64,000 bases of DNA from Methylobacterium gossipiicola (GTDB lineage: Bacteria > Pseudomonadota > Alphaproteobacteria > Rhizobiales > Beijerinckiaceae): NCBI RefSeq assembly GCF_900113485.1, contig NZ_FOPM01000011.1:62001-126000 (forward strand), read 5' to 3'. Position 1 is the stretch's first letter, and each line of letters opens with the position of its first letter. The position numbers and the translations under genes were made by a program. Of the stretch, positions 34,082-42,181 are shown in pieces. Under the pieces are notes generated by a model. It was not told where the DNA came from and did not search any database. It saw only the letters and a list, made by a program, of their open reading frames with translations.

Positions 34082-34620
34082 GACAGGCCTCCACGCGCGC
34101 TATCCACCTCACATAGCCAGGACCGCAGGTTCTGGCGCATCCGGCCGATCGGCCCGTTGATGATGTGGATGCGGGCGTCGCCCCGCACGCAGCCCCTATC
34201 GACGAAACCGCGCACGAAGGCCTGCATCACCGCGAGGTAGAGCTGCCCTCCGACCAGCGCGATCTCCCCGAACGGCTCGGCACCGTGGCGGGTCAGCCCG
34301 GCGATCTCGGCGCCGGCATGGATCCCATAGGTGTCGGGCCGCCGCGGCGACGGCGGCCGGGGCCAGCGCGTGGTCATGCCACCGGCGATCATCCGGTCGG
34401 CGAGATCCCGCGTCAGCCGTGCGTCGTAGTCGGCGATCGGCGTCGTCGCGTCACGGAAGCCGTAATGGGCCGAGAGGAAGGCGACCCGGGCGCGCCGGCC
34501 GTCGGGATCGGCGGCGCGCAGGGTGCGCCAGAGCGGGCCATCGTAGCGCGCGATCGCCGGCATGCGCTCGGCATCGGGGCGCTTGGTCGCCGAGCAGGCA
34601 AGGATCAGGAGGCGGGCCAT
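34078..34620 (-). CDS. DUF6884/YaaA-like protein
   Basis: 180 residues from ATG 34620: MARLLILACSATKRPDAERM, then AIARYDGPLWRTLRAA and VAFLSAHYGFRDATTPIADY. The opening 'CSxxK', 'RYDGP' and 'LSAxYGF' are shared with DUF6884 and, more distantly, the YaaA fold, a DNA-binding oxidative-stress family. The C-terminal region (IHIINGPIGRMRQNLRSWL) looks helical. Its leader has a 30-base block (34625-34654) identical to that of ardC, suggesting co-regulation. Confidence 0.65.
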   Translation of the reverse strand: MARLLILACSATKRPDAERMPAIARYDGPLWRTLRAADPDGRRARVAFLSAHYGFRDATTPIADYDARLTRDLADRMIAGGMTTRWPRPPSPRRPDTYGIHAGAEIAGLTRHGAEPFGEIALVGGQLYLAVMQAFVRGFVDRGCVRGDARIHIINGPIGRMRQNLRSWLCEVDSARGGLS

Positions 34621-34752
34621 AGCCGAGCTTTCGCGACGGGCGCCGGAGCCTCTCTCCGATCTCGATCCCGTCACCGCTCCCTCGGCCTCCTCTGCCTCCT
34701 GTGTCGCCACGGCGGCCGCGACAGGTCGGCAGGCCTGGGGTATGCGCCCCGG

Positions 34753-35127
34753 ATGTCAGTCTCCCCTTCCACCGTAACCCGCACGGATCTGCCCGTTTGG
34801 CGCGACCGGATCGAACGGATGAGCCCGGCGACCTCCCCCTGCCCCGGTCTGCACGGCGAGAGCTGGCAGCGGGTGCATGCCGGCATGCTGGAGTTCCTCG
34901 ACCGGCTCGGAGCGGAGGCGGTCGATCTCGGTTGGACCGCACCCGATCTGTTCGGGGTCCACCCAACCGCCGGGGTCTTCCGGGTCGATCATTGCGGAGC
35001 CTTGGTTCTGGATTGCGCCAAGGCGGAATGGATCGATGCGACGCGGATCGGCTTCGGCAACCTGACCTACAATCGGGACAAGCCCGGGCGGCCGGAGGGC
35101 GTGCCGATCTGGGCGATCCGCCCCTGA
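34753..35127 (+). CDS. Protein of unknown function
   Basis: 124 residues from ATG 34753: MSVSPSTVTRTDLPVWRDRI. The conserved-looking part is MLEFLDRLGAEAVDLGWTAP, LFGVHPTAGVFRVDHCGALV, then WIDATRIGFGNLTYNRDKPG. This pattern recurs in small alphaproteobacterial plasmid and prophage proteins I have seen without a function. It diverges from the DUF6884-like gene and is followed by the HNH-like gene 75 bases on. Confidence 0.6.
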   Translation: MSVSPSTVTRTDLPVWRDRIERMSPATSPCPGLHGESWQRVHAGMLEFLDRLGAEAVDLGWTAPDLFGVHPTAGVFRVDHCGALVLDCAKAEWIDATRIGFGNLTYNRDKPGRPEGVPIWAIRP

Positions 35128-35202
35128 CGGGCCGACACTCCCACCACGAAGTGGAGATAGGGGGATTCGCCCTCGACTCGGCCGTGGTAGCGTGGCCGGA
35201 TC

Positions 35203-35634
35203 GTGCCGATCCGCCCCGAACACCGCCACTTCTATCCCATCGACTGGCCGCAGCTCTCGGCGGTGATCCGCTTCGGCCGGGCCGGCGGGCGCTGCGAGGC
35301 CTGCGGGCGGCCGCACGGCCAGGTGATCGTCTGCCTCGACGAGGGGACGTGGTACGACGCGGAGGCCGGGCACTGGCGCTCCGACCGCGGGCGGCCCCTG
35401 CGTCGTCCGCCTGGGCTCGAGGCGCTGTCCCGGGCTCGGTTGACGGTGCCGATCCTGGCGACGTGCCACCGCGCCCACGACACCAGCCTGAACGGCGACA
35501 AGGATCTCGCGGCCTGGTGCCAGCGCTGCCACCTGATCCACGACCGGCCCGAACACTTGCGCCGACGGCGGATCACATATCTGCGCCGTCGGGCGCTCGG
35601 CGACCTGTTCCTCGGGCCGTATCCGGTGTCGTGA
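35203..35634 (+). CDS. HNH-like zinc-binding protein
   Basis: 143 residues from a GTG at 35203 (weak ribosome site). CEACGRPHG (about 30-38) plus TCHRAHD and WCQRCHLIHDRPEH (about 92-122) give the two CxxC knuckles and His residues of an HNH-type zinc fold. The central catalytic His is plausibly in ATCHRAHDTSL. HNH folds cut DNA or RNA; some have lost activity. Its stop overlaps the next ATG (TGATG at 35632-35636). Confidence 0.6.
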   Translation: MPIRPEHRHFYPIDWPQLSAVIRFGRAGGRCEACGRPHGQVIVCLDEGTWYDAEAGHWRSDRGRPLRRPPGLEALSRARLTVPILATCHRAHDTSLNGDKDLAAWCQRCHLIHDRPEHLRRRRITYLRRRALGDLFLGPYPVS

Positions 35635-36110
35635 TGCGCATGACGGCTTCGTCCGACCGCCATCGCCTGGCCACCCAGATGCAGGGCAAAGACCGCGACC
35701 TGCTTGCGGCGTTCCTGCTCGACAGCGGGACCGGGATCGGTCTCAACCCGTTCCCGTCGACCACGGCGGGCGCGGCCCGCCAGAACTGTGCAGGGCTGGC
35801 GTTCGAGTATCCGATCCTCGGGGTCCAGTCGGCCGGGCTGACTTGCTTGCTGAAGGCGCTGGCGGCCTTGCCGCCCGCCACGCGGCTGACGCGGCGCATC
35901 CTGAGATCCGCGTCTCACACCTGCATCGTGCTGATGAGGGAAGACGGCGCGTGCGTCGGGGCGTACCTCTACGCAAAGGCGGGCGTGCCCCTGCCGGTGT
36001 TCACCGGTTCGACCACGGGTTCGACGCCTCGCAAGAGCCGGGGTCGACAATCTGCGGTTCAGCGCCAGCTCAGGGCCCAGCAACTCGACCTGTTCGTCGA
36101 CGTGGCTTGA
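35634..36110 (+). CDS. Protein of unknown function coupled to the HNH-like gene
   Basis: 158 residues: MRMTASSDRHRLATQMQGKD appears near the start, with LLAAFLLDSGTGIGLNPFPS and LAFEYPILGVQSAGLTCLLK. Its C-terminus RQLRAQQLDLFVDVA ends in a short QLDLF-type string like the beta-clamp-binding motif found in DNA metabolism proteins. That is suggestive, not proof. Translation is coupled to the upstream HNH-like gene. Confidence 0.6.
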   Translation: MRMTASSDRHRLATQMQGKDRDLLAAFLLDSGTGIGLNPFPSTTAGAARQNCAGLAFEYPILGVQSAGLTCLLKALAALPPATRLTRRILRSASHTCIVLMREDGACVGAYLYAKAGVPLPVFTGSTTGSTPRKSRGRQSAVQRQLRAQQLDLFVDVA

Positions 36111-36272
36111 GGGCCCTTTGGGCGACATTCGTCGATCGGCAGAAGCCAGTCTGGCCGCTCATGGCGACACACTCCGTCTACTGGAAAAGTAGAGATCTTC
36201 GGACAAAATTGATCGACTTTGCTGCAAGAGCACGCTTTAGATCAGACACGATGAATATTCTGGATCGACCTA

Positions 36273-36797
36273 ATGACCGGAACCGGATCGTACCAAGCTG
36301 CTGATCTCATCGAACTGAGCACCAGCATCGTGACTGCCTACGTCGCCAACAACTCGATACCTGCGAGCGAACTCGTCAATCTCCTGGGAAGCGTTCACGC
36401 GGCTGTGAAGGGGATCAGCGAGGGAGGGGCCGAAGCCTCCCCGAAGGACGAGGTGGTGAAGCGGCCCCCCGGCCAGATCAAGAGATCCATCACCCCGGAT
36501 GCCCTGATCAGTTTCGAGGACGGCAAGGCCTACAAGACCCTGCGCCGGCACCTCACGACCCGTGGGCTCACCCCCGAGGGATACCGAGCGAAGTGGGGCC
36601 TCCCGCACGACTATCCCATGACCGCAGCCAACTACTCGACGGCCCGTTCTAAACTCGCTCGTTCGCTGGGGCTTGGCACGATGCGATATGGGTCGGGCAA
36701 AGATGTGAAAGCCAAGGCTGACGAGGTCAGATCCGAGGCCGCCGTCGAGGCAAAGTCGAAGCGTGCGGAGCGACCGCGCAAAGCCGCTGCCGAGTGA
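36273..36797 (+). CDS. MucR/Ros-family regulator lacking usual zinc ligands
   Basis: 174 residues. The MucR core at about 70-135: ALISFEDGKAYKTLRRHLTT, then GYRAKWGLPHDYPMTAANYS and ARSKLARSLGLG. In MucR/Ros the first ligand is a Cys (VCLEDGK or CLECG) and the last a His (THH/THY). Here these are Ser and Arg, leaving only Asp and one His, as in zinc-less Ros homologues. MucR proteins silence AT-rich DNA and control plasmid and virulence genes. The N-terminal oligomerisation region (ADLIELSTSIVTAYVANNSI) is intact. No strong ribosome site is seen. Confidence 0.9.
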   Translation: MTGTGSYQAADLIELSTSIVTAYVANNSIPASELVNLLGSVHAAVKGISEGGAEASPKDEVVKRPPGQIKRSITPDALISFEDGKAYKTLRRHLTTRGLTPEGYRAKWGLPHDYPMTAANYSTARSKLARSLGLGTMRYGSGKDVKAKADEVRSEAAVEAKSKRAERPRKAAAE

Positions 36798-36799
36798 TA

Positions 36800-37105
36800 C
36801 GGGTGGACGGTACGGCTTCGGTCGCGGCCTTCCCCCTCGATCATCCGGGTAAGCCCGTATCCCTCTACGATTACGCTCCCGTGCTGCATCCAGTACGTCC
36901 TGCGCACTGGCTGCGCGTGGCGGCACCTGCCACTCGATTTTCCGACCTGGCCCACCATTACCGCTGGTTCCTGCGGTTGTCGAAGGTCGGTGTGTTCGAG
37001 CGCCTTGCCCACGCCCTGACCATGGCCGATCGCGAGCGCTCCGGGTGCAAGGCCAGTCCAACCGGCGCCATCCTCGACCGACAGGCCGCTCGGTTCGCGC
37101 TCTAA
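36800..37105 (+). pseudogene. IS5-type transposase remnant with frameshift
   Basis: One frame (about 36886-36950) reads CIQYVLRTGCAWRHLPLDFP, the conserved N-terminal block of IS5-group transposases. The continuation HYRWFLRLSKVGVFERLAHA and SPTGAILDRQAARF lies in another frame (to 37105). At least one frameshift is needed, and both ends are missing. It directly follows the mucR stop. Confidence 0.65.
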
Positions 37106-37254
37106 GGGGGGGTCAGAAAAATAAACTCCACGGATACCAAAAGAAAAAACAAAGGCATTCGGAGGGAGAAGCGGGGCAGGCAGTGGCAGGACGTCAACCA
37201 TAGGTGCCGTACGGAATGGCCTTCCGAACTGATCAAACCGGGAGGCTGTCAGGC

Positions 37255-37626
37255 ATGAGCAAGGTCCCATTCGGCTACATCACGGGTCCCTACTACACGT
37301 ACGAGATCTCTACTTGGATAGGGCCAGGGCGAGACCGGATGGAGGTCATGTACGTCGGGCGCGGGCGCAAAGGCCGTGCGAAGGCGTACTATCGCCTATC
37401 CAAGCGCAAAGGCGTTGATCGCTACCTCAATCCGAAAACCCACAACCCAGGGCTAGATGCGGCTATGGCTCTCATCCGTCAGATGGGATGCGAGCCGGGG
37501 ATCGTAGCGCACGATCACGGCGCCGACCTCGGGGCGTGCAAACGCCACGAGCAGGAGCTTATCCGCAAGCATGGTCGCAGAGATCAGGGTACGGGCACGC
37601 TCTACAACCGGAACGGTGGCGGTTGA
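37255..37626 (+). CDS. GIY-YIG-like endonuclease-fold protein
   Basis: 123 residues from ATG 37255 (GGGAGG upstream). FGYITGPYYTYEIS, VMYVGRGRKGRAKAYYR, PGLDAAMALIRQMGCEPGIV and the tail HEQELIRKHGRRDQGTGTLY follow the GIY-YIG pattern: YVGxG, then a Glu near the C-terminus and GxLxN...GG. In this degenerate group the first motif is YIT...YYTYE rather than GIY-YIG, so activity is unsure. It lies in a debris-rich zone and may be cargo of a mobile element. Confidence 0.65.
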   Translation: MSKVPFGYITGPYYTYEISTWIGPGRDRMEVMYVGRGRKGRAKAYYRLSKRKGVDRYLNPKTHNPGLDAAMALIRQMGCEPGIVAHDHGADLGACKRHEQELIRKHGRRDQGTGTLYNRNGGG

Positions 37627-37637
37627 TCACCGGACGG

Positions 37638-37655
37638 TTTGCTACGGGTAGCAAA
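37638..37655 (+). terminator. Hairpin after the GIY-YIG-like gene
   Basis: TTTGCTAC-GG-GTAGCAAA, perfect 8-bp stem, 12 bases past the stop. No T-run follows, but position and symmetry suit transcript ending. Confidence 0.4.
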
Positions 37656-37665
37656 GGGTCGAGTG

Positions 37666-37854
37666 TGTGAAAAGGGGTTGAAGGTTCACCCCTCCCAGGT
37701 CTGGGCTCAAGCCATTGAAATAAAATCTATATTCCGCTTTGAGGTAGGGTCACGATCGGCGCCGATCGTGACCCTACCCCGATCTCGATTTTCGCAGATC
37801 AGATACTGCGTTAGCAAAGTTTTTGCCGGGGTCATGCTTCGACGCCGATTCATA
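37666..37854 (+). mobile_element. MITE-like element, copy A (189 bp)
   Basis: Runs from TGTGAAAAGG to CGATTCATA and matches 60788-60976 almost base for base over 189 bp. The ends form 27-base imperfect inverted repeats (19 of 27 paired). A 36-bp perfect palindrome occupies 37743-37778. No gene inside. The right end cuts the serine resolvase gene, supplying its stop. End sequence and CCCC-bordered repeats are reminiscent of IS21-type termini, but no transposase is present. Confidence 0.75.
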
Positions 37855-38356
37855 AGCCGTCAGCGAGCCGCTGGCGCACCTCCCGCTGTTGAGCCGGGGT
37901 GAGCTTGTGCTTCGGCCCCCCGGTCTTGCCGCCGGCCGCCTTCACACGGGCGCGTCCCTCGGCGGTACGAGTCAGGATCATCTCTCGCTCGATCTCGGCC
38001 ATGCCGCCCATGACGGCCAGCATCATCTTGCCCTCGGCCGTCCCGGTGTCGGTCCAGGACTGAGCGAGCGAGCGGAAGCGTCCCCCGGCCTCGTGGATGC
38101 GCTGGATAATAGCAAACAGGTCGAACAGGGATCGCGCCAGCAGGTCGATCCGAGTGACCACCACCACGTCCCCCGGCTGAACCTCTCGGAGGAGGCGATT
38201 CAGTTCGCGCCGGTCGCCACTCCTACCGCTGACCTTCTCTCGATAGATCGGATGGCACCCCGCAGCCGCAAGCTGGTCGAGCTGCACCTCAAGCGTCTGC
38301 CCCACGGTCGAAACGCGGGCATATCCGAGGGAACGAAGGGGCGCGATTGTGGACAT
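37850..38356 (-). CDS. Serine resolvase, C-terminally truncated by a MITE-like element
   Basis: 168 residues. YARVSTVGQTLEVQLDQL holds the catalytic Ser16. Further resolvase motifs are VVVVTRIDLLARSLFDLFAI (Arg of the active site) and GMAEIEREMILTRTAEGRA. The C-terminal helix-turn-helix should follow KHKLTPAQQREVRQRLADG but is replaced by the element end, whose TATGA gives the stop. The catalytic domain is whole; DNA recognition is probably lost. It is divergent from a palindrome-rich region that looks like its res site. Confidence 0.85.
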   Translation of the reverse strand: MSTIAPLRSLGYARVSTVGQTLEVQLDQLAAAGCHPIYREKVSGRSGDRRELNRLLREVQPGDVVVVTRIDLLARSLFDLFAIIQRIHEAGGRFRSLAQSWTDTGTAEGKMMLAVMGGMAEIEREMILTRTAEGRARVKAAGGKTGGPKHKLTPAQQREVRQRLADGL

Positions 38357-38357
38357 G

Positions 38358-38454
38358 AGTTATGGACAACGTAACCCCTTGCGATCATAGGGGCAAGTTT
38401 GATGTCCATAACTTGTAAGTTATGAGCATTGCCGGTGCGCGAGTTCCGCACCGG
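38358..38454. other. Likely res site of the resolvase
   Basis: Three nested or adjacent inverted repeats: AGTTATGGACA/TGTCCATAACT (38358-38368, 38403-38413), ATAACTT-GT-AAGTTAT (38408-38423) and CCGGTGCG/CGCACCGG (38432-38454). They lie directly upstream of the resolvase ATG. Multi-dyad organisation next to the gene is typical of resolvase binding sites. Confidence 0.6.
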
Positions 38455-38597
38455 ACTTATGGACCTAGCAAGGGGCTGAAACGCTACCGGCCCGGAGGCG
38501 GTGCGAAACTCATGACTTTTGCACCAGACGATCTCGCAACAGACACCATCCTACCACCCCGGCCGCCGTCCCCCGGAAGGCGACTAGATCGGGGCGG

Positions 38598-39359
38598 CTA
38601 TTGGCGGGAAGGACTAGGGTTCCGTGGCGTTCCACTCTTCTGCTCGCACTGTTCCAGAAACCTCTTAGCGTAAGCAGCGGAGGCATCTTCCACAAATCCA
38701 GGCCTAATTACAAACAGCCAAGCCGCAAGTGCGCATGCAAAAAGGATCTCAACCACCAAAGCGGCAACGATCTGATCTTTATTCCCAGAAATCCAGCACA
38801 TATAGCCGTTAGCGACTATCGCTAACCCTAGGAAGAATATCGCTACTGGTTTGAGCCCTAAAAGATTGCGTCTAAAGCCGTAAGAAATGTTTTCAGAGAG
38901 CAGCCCCGACGCTTTAGCGTTTGGCCGGGTGTAGATAAGCAACCAATCAACAGCGGCTCTAAAAGCCTCATAAGCTGCTTCTGGATTTGCCTGCTCTTCC
39001 TCATGGGTTGGAATGGGCTGGCCCTTCTTCCGCAGAAATGCGTGATAACGCAGTTTACTGTTGGCTGGCAATTCATTGTTATTATGGCAAAGTAAACTCG
39101 CGGTTTTTGCTCGGCCGACACGTCGCCCTAGTCGATTTTCAACAGTGCGGCCACGATACCTGACCACTTGAGCGAGCAAATAAATCCCTCCAAAGGTGAC
39201 AGCTATGGATAGAAGCCCGCCTATCATTGTCCAGGCTGGGGGAAACCATAGAATTACGATGGCGAATACCGGCAATATGCACAACAACGCAGGATATAGC
39301 CGCGCATTTCGATCGTAACGATCAAGTCCGCTGTTGCGGATTATGCTCTCAAAATCCAT
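38598..39359 (-). CDS. Four-TM membrane protein, possible effector of a two-gene system
   Basis: 253 residues from ATG 39359. Helices at about 20-40 (LYPALLCILPVFAIVILWF), 43-66, 167-187 (VAIFFLGLAIVANGYM) and 194-216 (IVAALVVEILFACALAAWLF). They frame a cytoplasmic domain of about 100 residues (YHAFLRKKGQPIPTHEEEQ, FRAAVDWLLIYTRP). Two hairpins around a soluble domain resemble pore-forming or membrane-disrupting effectors in nucleotide-signalling conflict systems, but I recognise no exact family. It lies 10 bases after the metallo-hydrolase stop, in one operon. The DNA is strikingly AT-richer than the window average, so it is probably imported. Unlikely to be housekeeping. Confidence 0.85.
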   Translation of the reverse strand: MDFESIIRNSGLDRYDRNARLYPALLCILPVFAIVILWFPPAWTMIGGLLSIAVTFGGIYLLAQVVRYRGRTVENRLGRRVGRAKTASLLCHNNNELPANSKLRYHAFLRKKGQPIPTHEEEQANPEAAYEAFRAAVDWLLIYTRPNAKASGLLSENISYGFRRNLLGLKPVAIFFLGLAIVANGYMCWISGNKDQIVAALVVEILFACALAAWLFVIRPGFVEDASAAYAKRFLEQCEQKSGTPRNPSPSRQ

Positions 39360-39369
39360 TGGCAACTGC

Positions 39370-40464
39370 CTATTCCTCCATTTCGTCAGGATAGGGTACG
39401 TGCTTCACGGGCCCCCATCCCTCACGGGGAGGCGCATTGTGGCTTGTACGAACACCGCCAGGCTCTCCTTCTGTGGTGGTCCATTTGGCGCCACGATGCT
39501 TGAAAGCTCGAACCACTACTTTTCTTGGATGGTCTTCATCCTCATCTGCCGCGCTTACAACAGAAGTGAAGGTTTCCTGTCCCTGCGCAGGCTCGCTTGC
39601 CAATCGCGGCCCAAACCATCTATCAAGCATTTCTGTCGAAACGTTATGACGTCCGCCATGATGCGGAACCTGAAACCTATCGACGCCACCGGGAAGACTC
39701 AAACCTAAATAGGGGGCATAGTCAGCGGCCTCAGCCAAACCATCCCTACCTGTATCTGCGGTTAGTACGATGTTCTTCCCGCACAACCGCGCAAACTGAA
39801 CAACGCTCATCTCATTTTCATTACTTGTGCCGTCACTAGGGAAATCTTCTGCACCCCACCCTCGGCGAATTAAACTTTTGGCCCGTTTGGCCGCTTCTAC
39901 CAAAAATTGCCCCGCTATGCCCAAAAAGCTGTCTTCAACGACGTGCTCAGGTGTCTTGGCCGAGGTAACAACTAGGTCTAAGTATCGTTCTGGGGTTGGA
40001 GCCATGACGGTGAAGGCGCCAATCTGCGCGCCTTGGAATGGTTCCCTAATTTCAATCCCGCGCTCGTTTGCGATTTCCTCAAGACGAGCAATGTATGGAT
40101 ATGCCTTTTTGAGCTTATTTTTCAGATTTTCAGGATTTGTGTAACGCTCGAAGCGAGGCATAAGATGGTCTATGTAGTTCCATGGCAATAGAACCCAAAG
40201 CGTGCCTACGCTAAAGCTTTCTAAGATCGTGGCTAGTCCTTGCGCATGATCTTGATCCGGGTGAGTTGCAACAACATGGTCTATGAAGCCCGGACGATCA
40301 TAATGCTTGTTTATATGAGAAACTAGCTTAGGACCTGTCGCCTCATATCCTCCGTCAACAACGTGAATGTATTGCTCGCCACCTTGCTCATATCTAATGG
40401 ATATTGCGTCGCCGCTCTTGGAGGTATGAACCTCCAAAAAATCAATCTCAAAAAAATCTGCCAT
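39370..40464 (-). CDS. ComEC-like MBL-fold metallo-hydrolase, partner of the 4TM protein
   Basis: 364 residues from ATG 40464 (GGGAG and AGGGA upstream). MBL motifs: HVVDGGYEATG, HPDQDH at 68-73 (the HxHxDH loop with the first His-x-His altered to His-x-Asp), LTADTGRDG (about 235) and FQVPHHGGRHN (about 262). This is the soluble, ComEC/Rec2-type subgroup that includes nucleases or phosphodiesterases. It has no membrane segment of its own. It forms a two-gene operon with the 4TM protein. AT-rich and foreign-looking, between a res site and a UmuC stump. Confidence 0.9.
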   Translation of the reverse strand: MADFFEIDFLEVHTSKSGDAISIRYEQGGEQYIHVVDGGYEATGPKLVSHINKHYDRPGFIDHVVATHPDQDHAQGLATILESFSVGTLWVLLPWNYIDHLMPRFERYTNPENLKNKLKKAYPYIARLEEIANERGIEIREPFQGAQIGAFTVMAPTPERYLDLVVTSAKTPEHVVEDSFLGIAGQFLVEAAKRAKSLIRRGWGAEDFPSDGTSNENEMSVVQFARLCGKNIVLTADTGRDGLAEAADYAPYLGLSLPGGVDRFQVPHHGGRHNVSTEMLDRWFGPRLASEPAQGQETFTSVVSAADEDEDHPRKVVVRAFKHRGAKWTTTEGEPGGVRTSHNAPPREGWGPVKHVPYPDEMEE

Positions 40465-40526
40465 TCCCTAAGTCTCCCGTTTCCTCAAGGTTGCATACTG
40501 TTCACCATTTGTTCAATCCCAAAGTG

Positions 40527-40710
40527 TTAGATTGCCAGCAGCTCTCCCCATCGGGTTGTGTACCGCTGGCTCAGAAACTCCGCCTTGAGGTTCCAGCCCC
40601 GCGCCATGCCGCTGCACGCGAACCGCACCCGGTCGCGCCCGTGGCGGCGGTTGATCTCGTCCACGAGCTCCATCAGGCGCACCCGCTGCGGGGTGTCGGG
40701 CTGGATGGGT
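40527..40710 (-). pseudogene. umuC: UmuC C-terminal fragment (DUF4113)
   Basis: The last 60 residues read RLMELVDEINRRHGRDRVRF, then ARGWNLKAEFLSQRYTTRWG and ELLAI: the conserved tail of UmuC/ImpB Y-family polymerases. All polymerase domains are missing and the frame upstream is unrelated. A relic left by an insertion or deletion at the left border of the 4TM/MBL island. Confidence 0.82.
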
Positions 40711-40774
40711 GCGCTACATGAAACGGGCACAGATATACGGTAAGGCATCGATACCCTAACGCGAGACGGTGTTG

Positions 40775-41542
40775 ATGCAGCGCAGCTACCAGGAAGATTC
40801 GAAGGCGGTCTGGCATCCCCTCGCGATAGAAACCATATGGCGTTCATTCGCGGTATGTGACGGCCATCACAGGGTTCTTCCCGATGGGCGATGCGATATC
40901 ATCCTGCGGTTTCCGTCTGATGGCCTGAAACCGTCCGGGGCCATTGCAGTGCGGATCGCTGGGCCATCCACACGCTTCCATCTTGTACCGATCAGCGCAG
41001 GGACGGCGTTCGTGGGCGTGCGATTGCGTCCGGGCATGGCGGGTGGCGTGCTGGCACTCAATCCGGGATCGATCGTCGATCGCGTCCTGATGGATGACGA
41101 GGCCATGACGGCACTTCCCGCGCTTGCTGAGTTATGTCGGCCCGCCGCCAGTATTGATGCCCTGACCGAACGGCTCGGCCTGTTCGTCGCTGGGCGGTTT
41201 CGCCTGTCGCATGTCGATCCGCTGACTACGTCCATGATCGACATGCTGCATGTCACCGGAGGACGCATGCCGATCGCGGAACTGGCCAAGCTGCACGATA
41301 TGGATGTTCGAACCGCTCGACGCCGGATCACCGCTGCGACGGGGTTGGGACCGAAGCAACTCGCCGCGATCATCCGATTTCATCGCGCGCTTCGCCTCCG
41401 TCACGCAGGCCTCGGGTCTGCGAATGCCGCCATAGAGGCTGGTTATGCCGATCAGGCGCACATGTCCCGTACGTTTCGCCAGATGGGGGGCATCGGTTCA
41501 GCGCGGCTGCCGGAACTCGCACTTGCCGGCCTGACGTCGTGA
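40775..41542 (+). CDS. AraC-family transcription regulator
   Basis: 255 residues from ATG 40775. An N-terminal ligand-type domain (VLPDGRCDIILRFPSDG, STRFHLVPISAGTAFVGVRL) is followed by a C-terminal double helix-turn-helix (about 175-250): MPIAELAKLHDMDVRTARRR, FHRALRLRHAG, IEAGYADQAHMSRTFRQMGG. The DUF6597-type N-terminus is common in regulators of detoxification genes. It is followed by a VOC-family gene that it probably controls. Confidence 0.87.
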   Translation: MQRSYQEDSKAVWHPLAIETIWRSFAVCDGHHRVLPDGRCDIILRFPSDGLKPSGAIAVRIAGPSTRFHLVPISAGTAFVGVRLRPGMAGGVLALNPGSIVDRVLMDDEAMTALPALAELCRPAASIDALTERLGLFVAGRFRLSHVDPLTTSMIDMLHVTGGRMPIAELAKLHDMDVRTARRRITAATGLGPKQLAAIIRFHRALRLRHAGLGSANAAIEAGYADQAHMSRTFRQMGGIGSARLPELALAGLTS

Positions 41543-41592
41543 ATGTCCGATTTGTTCAAGACGATATGCCGCAGGCGTATCATATGTGCGGC

Positions 41593-41982
41593 ATGAAACT
41601 CGGATACACCATCATCTACGTCGCCGACGTGCTTGCCACGATCGATTTTTATGAACGCGCCTTCGGCCTGAAGCGTCGCTTCGTCCACGAGAGCAACCTC
41701 TATGCCGAACTCGATACCGGGGAGACCGTGCTCGCTTTTGCTGGTGAACCCATGGCGGAAATGAACGGCCTGGCGATCCGCCCCAACCGCACAGGCGATA
41801 TCGCTTCCGGCTTTGAAATCGCGCTGGTCACGAACGATCCGCAGAAGGCCTATGAAAAGGCAGTCGGCGCGGGCGCGAACGGCGTTTCACCACCGGCCGA
41901 GAAGCCTTGGGGCCAAATCGTCGCTTACGTGCGTGACATCGATGGATGCCTGATCGAGATATGTTCGCCTGTCGCAGGGTGA
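41593..41982 (+). CDS. VOC-family (glyoxalase/bleomycin-resistance-like) protein
   Basis: 129 residues from ATG 41593 (MKLGYTIIYVADVLATIDFY); an in-frame ATG at 41584 is equally possible. Paired beta-alpha-beta-beta-beta modules: FYERAFGLKRRFVHESNLYA, ETVLAFAGEPMAE, FEIALVTNDPQKAYEKAVGA and the metal-type Glu in GCLIEICSPV. The fold binds metals for dioxygenase, lyase or drug-sequestering roles; the substrate cannot be told. Preceded by and probably controlled by the AraC-type gene. Confidence 0.87.
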   Translation: MKLGYTIIYVADVLATIDFYERAFGLKRRFVHESNLYAELDTGETVLAFAGEPMAEMNGLAIRPNRTGDIASGFEIALVTNDPQKAYEKAVGAGANGVSPPAEKPWGQIVAYVRDIDGCLIEICSPVAG

Positions 41983-42181
41983 CAGATCAACGACCTGACC
42001 GGCGTGTATGCCCGGTTTGATCATCTGCCGACAAACAGGTGTTTTCCGACAGGCAGGTTTCGACCCTACTCGGTCATAGAAGCAAGCCAATGGCGGCCTC
42101 GAAAGCAGACGTCGCAGCCGGACGCGCGCTGCGAACGCATGCTCTCGGATTCCCGCTTCCCGCGCTCGTGAGGCCGCCCGT

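Noticed and set aside
36800..36890. A new gene translated from the GTG overlapping the mucR stop
   Set aside because: The GTGA overlap looks like coupling, but the downstream content is frameshifted IS5 transposase, so the open frame is accidental.
38422..38673. 83-residue rightward frame next to the res site
   Set aside because: It crosses inverted repeats of the res-like region and overlaps the end of the 4TM gene; no ribosome site, low-complexity content.
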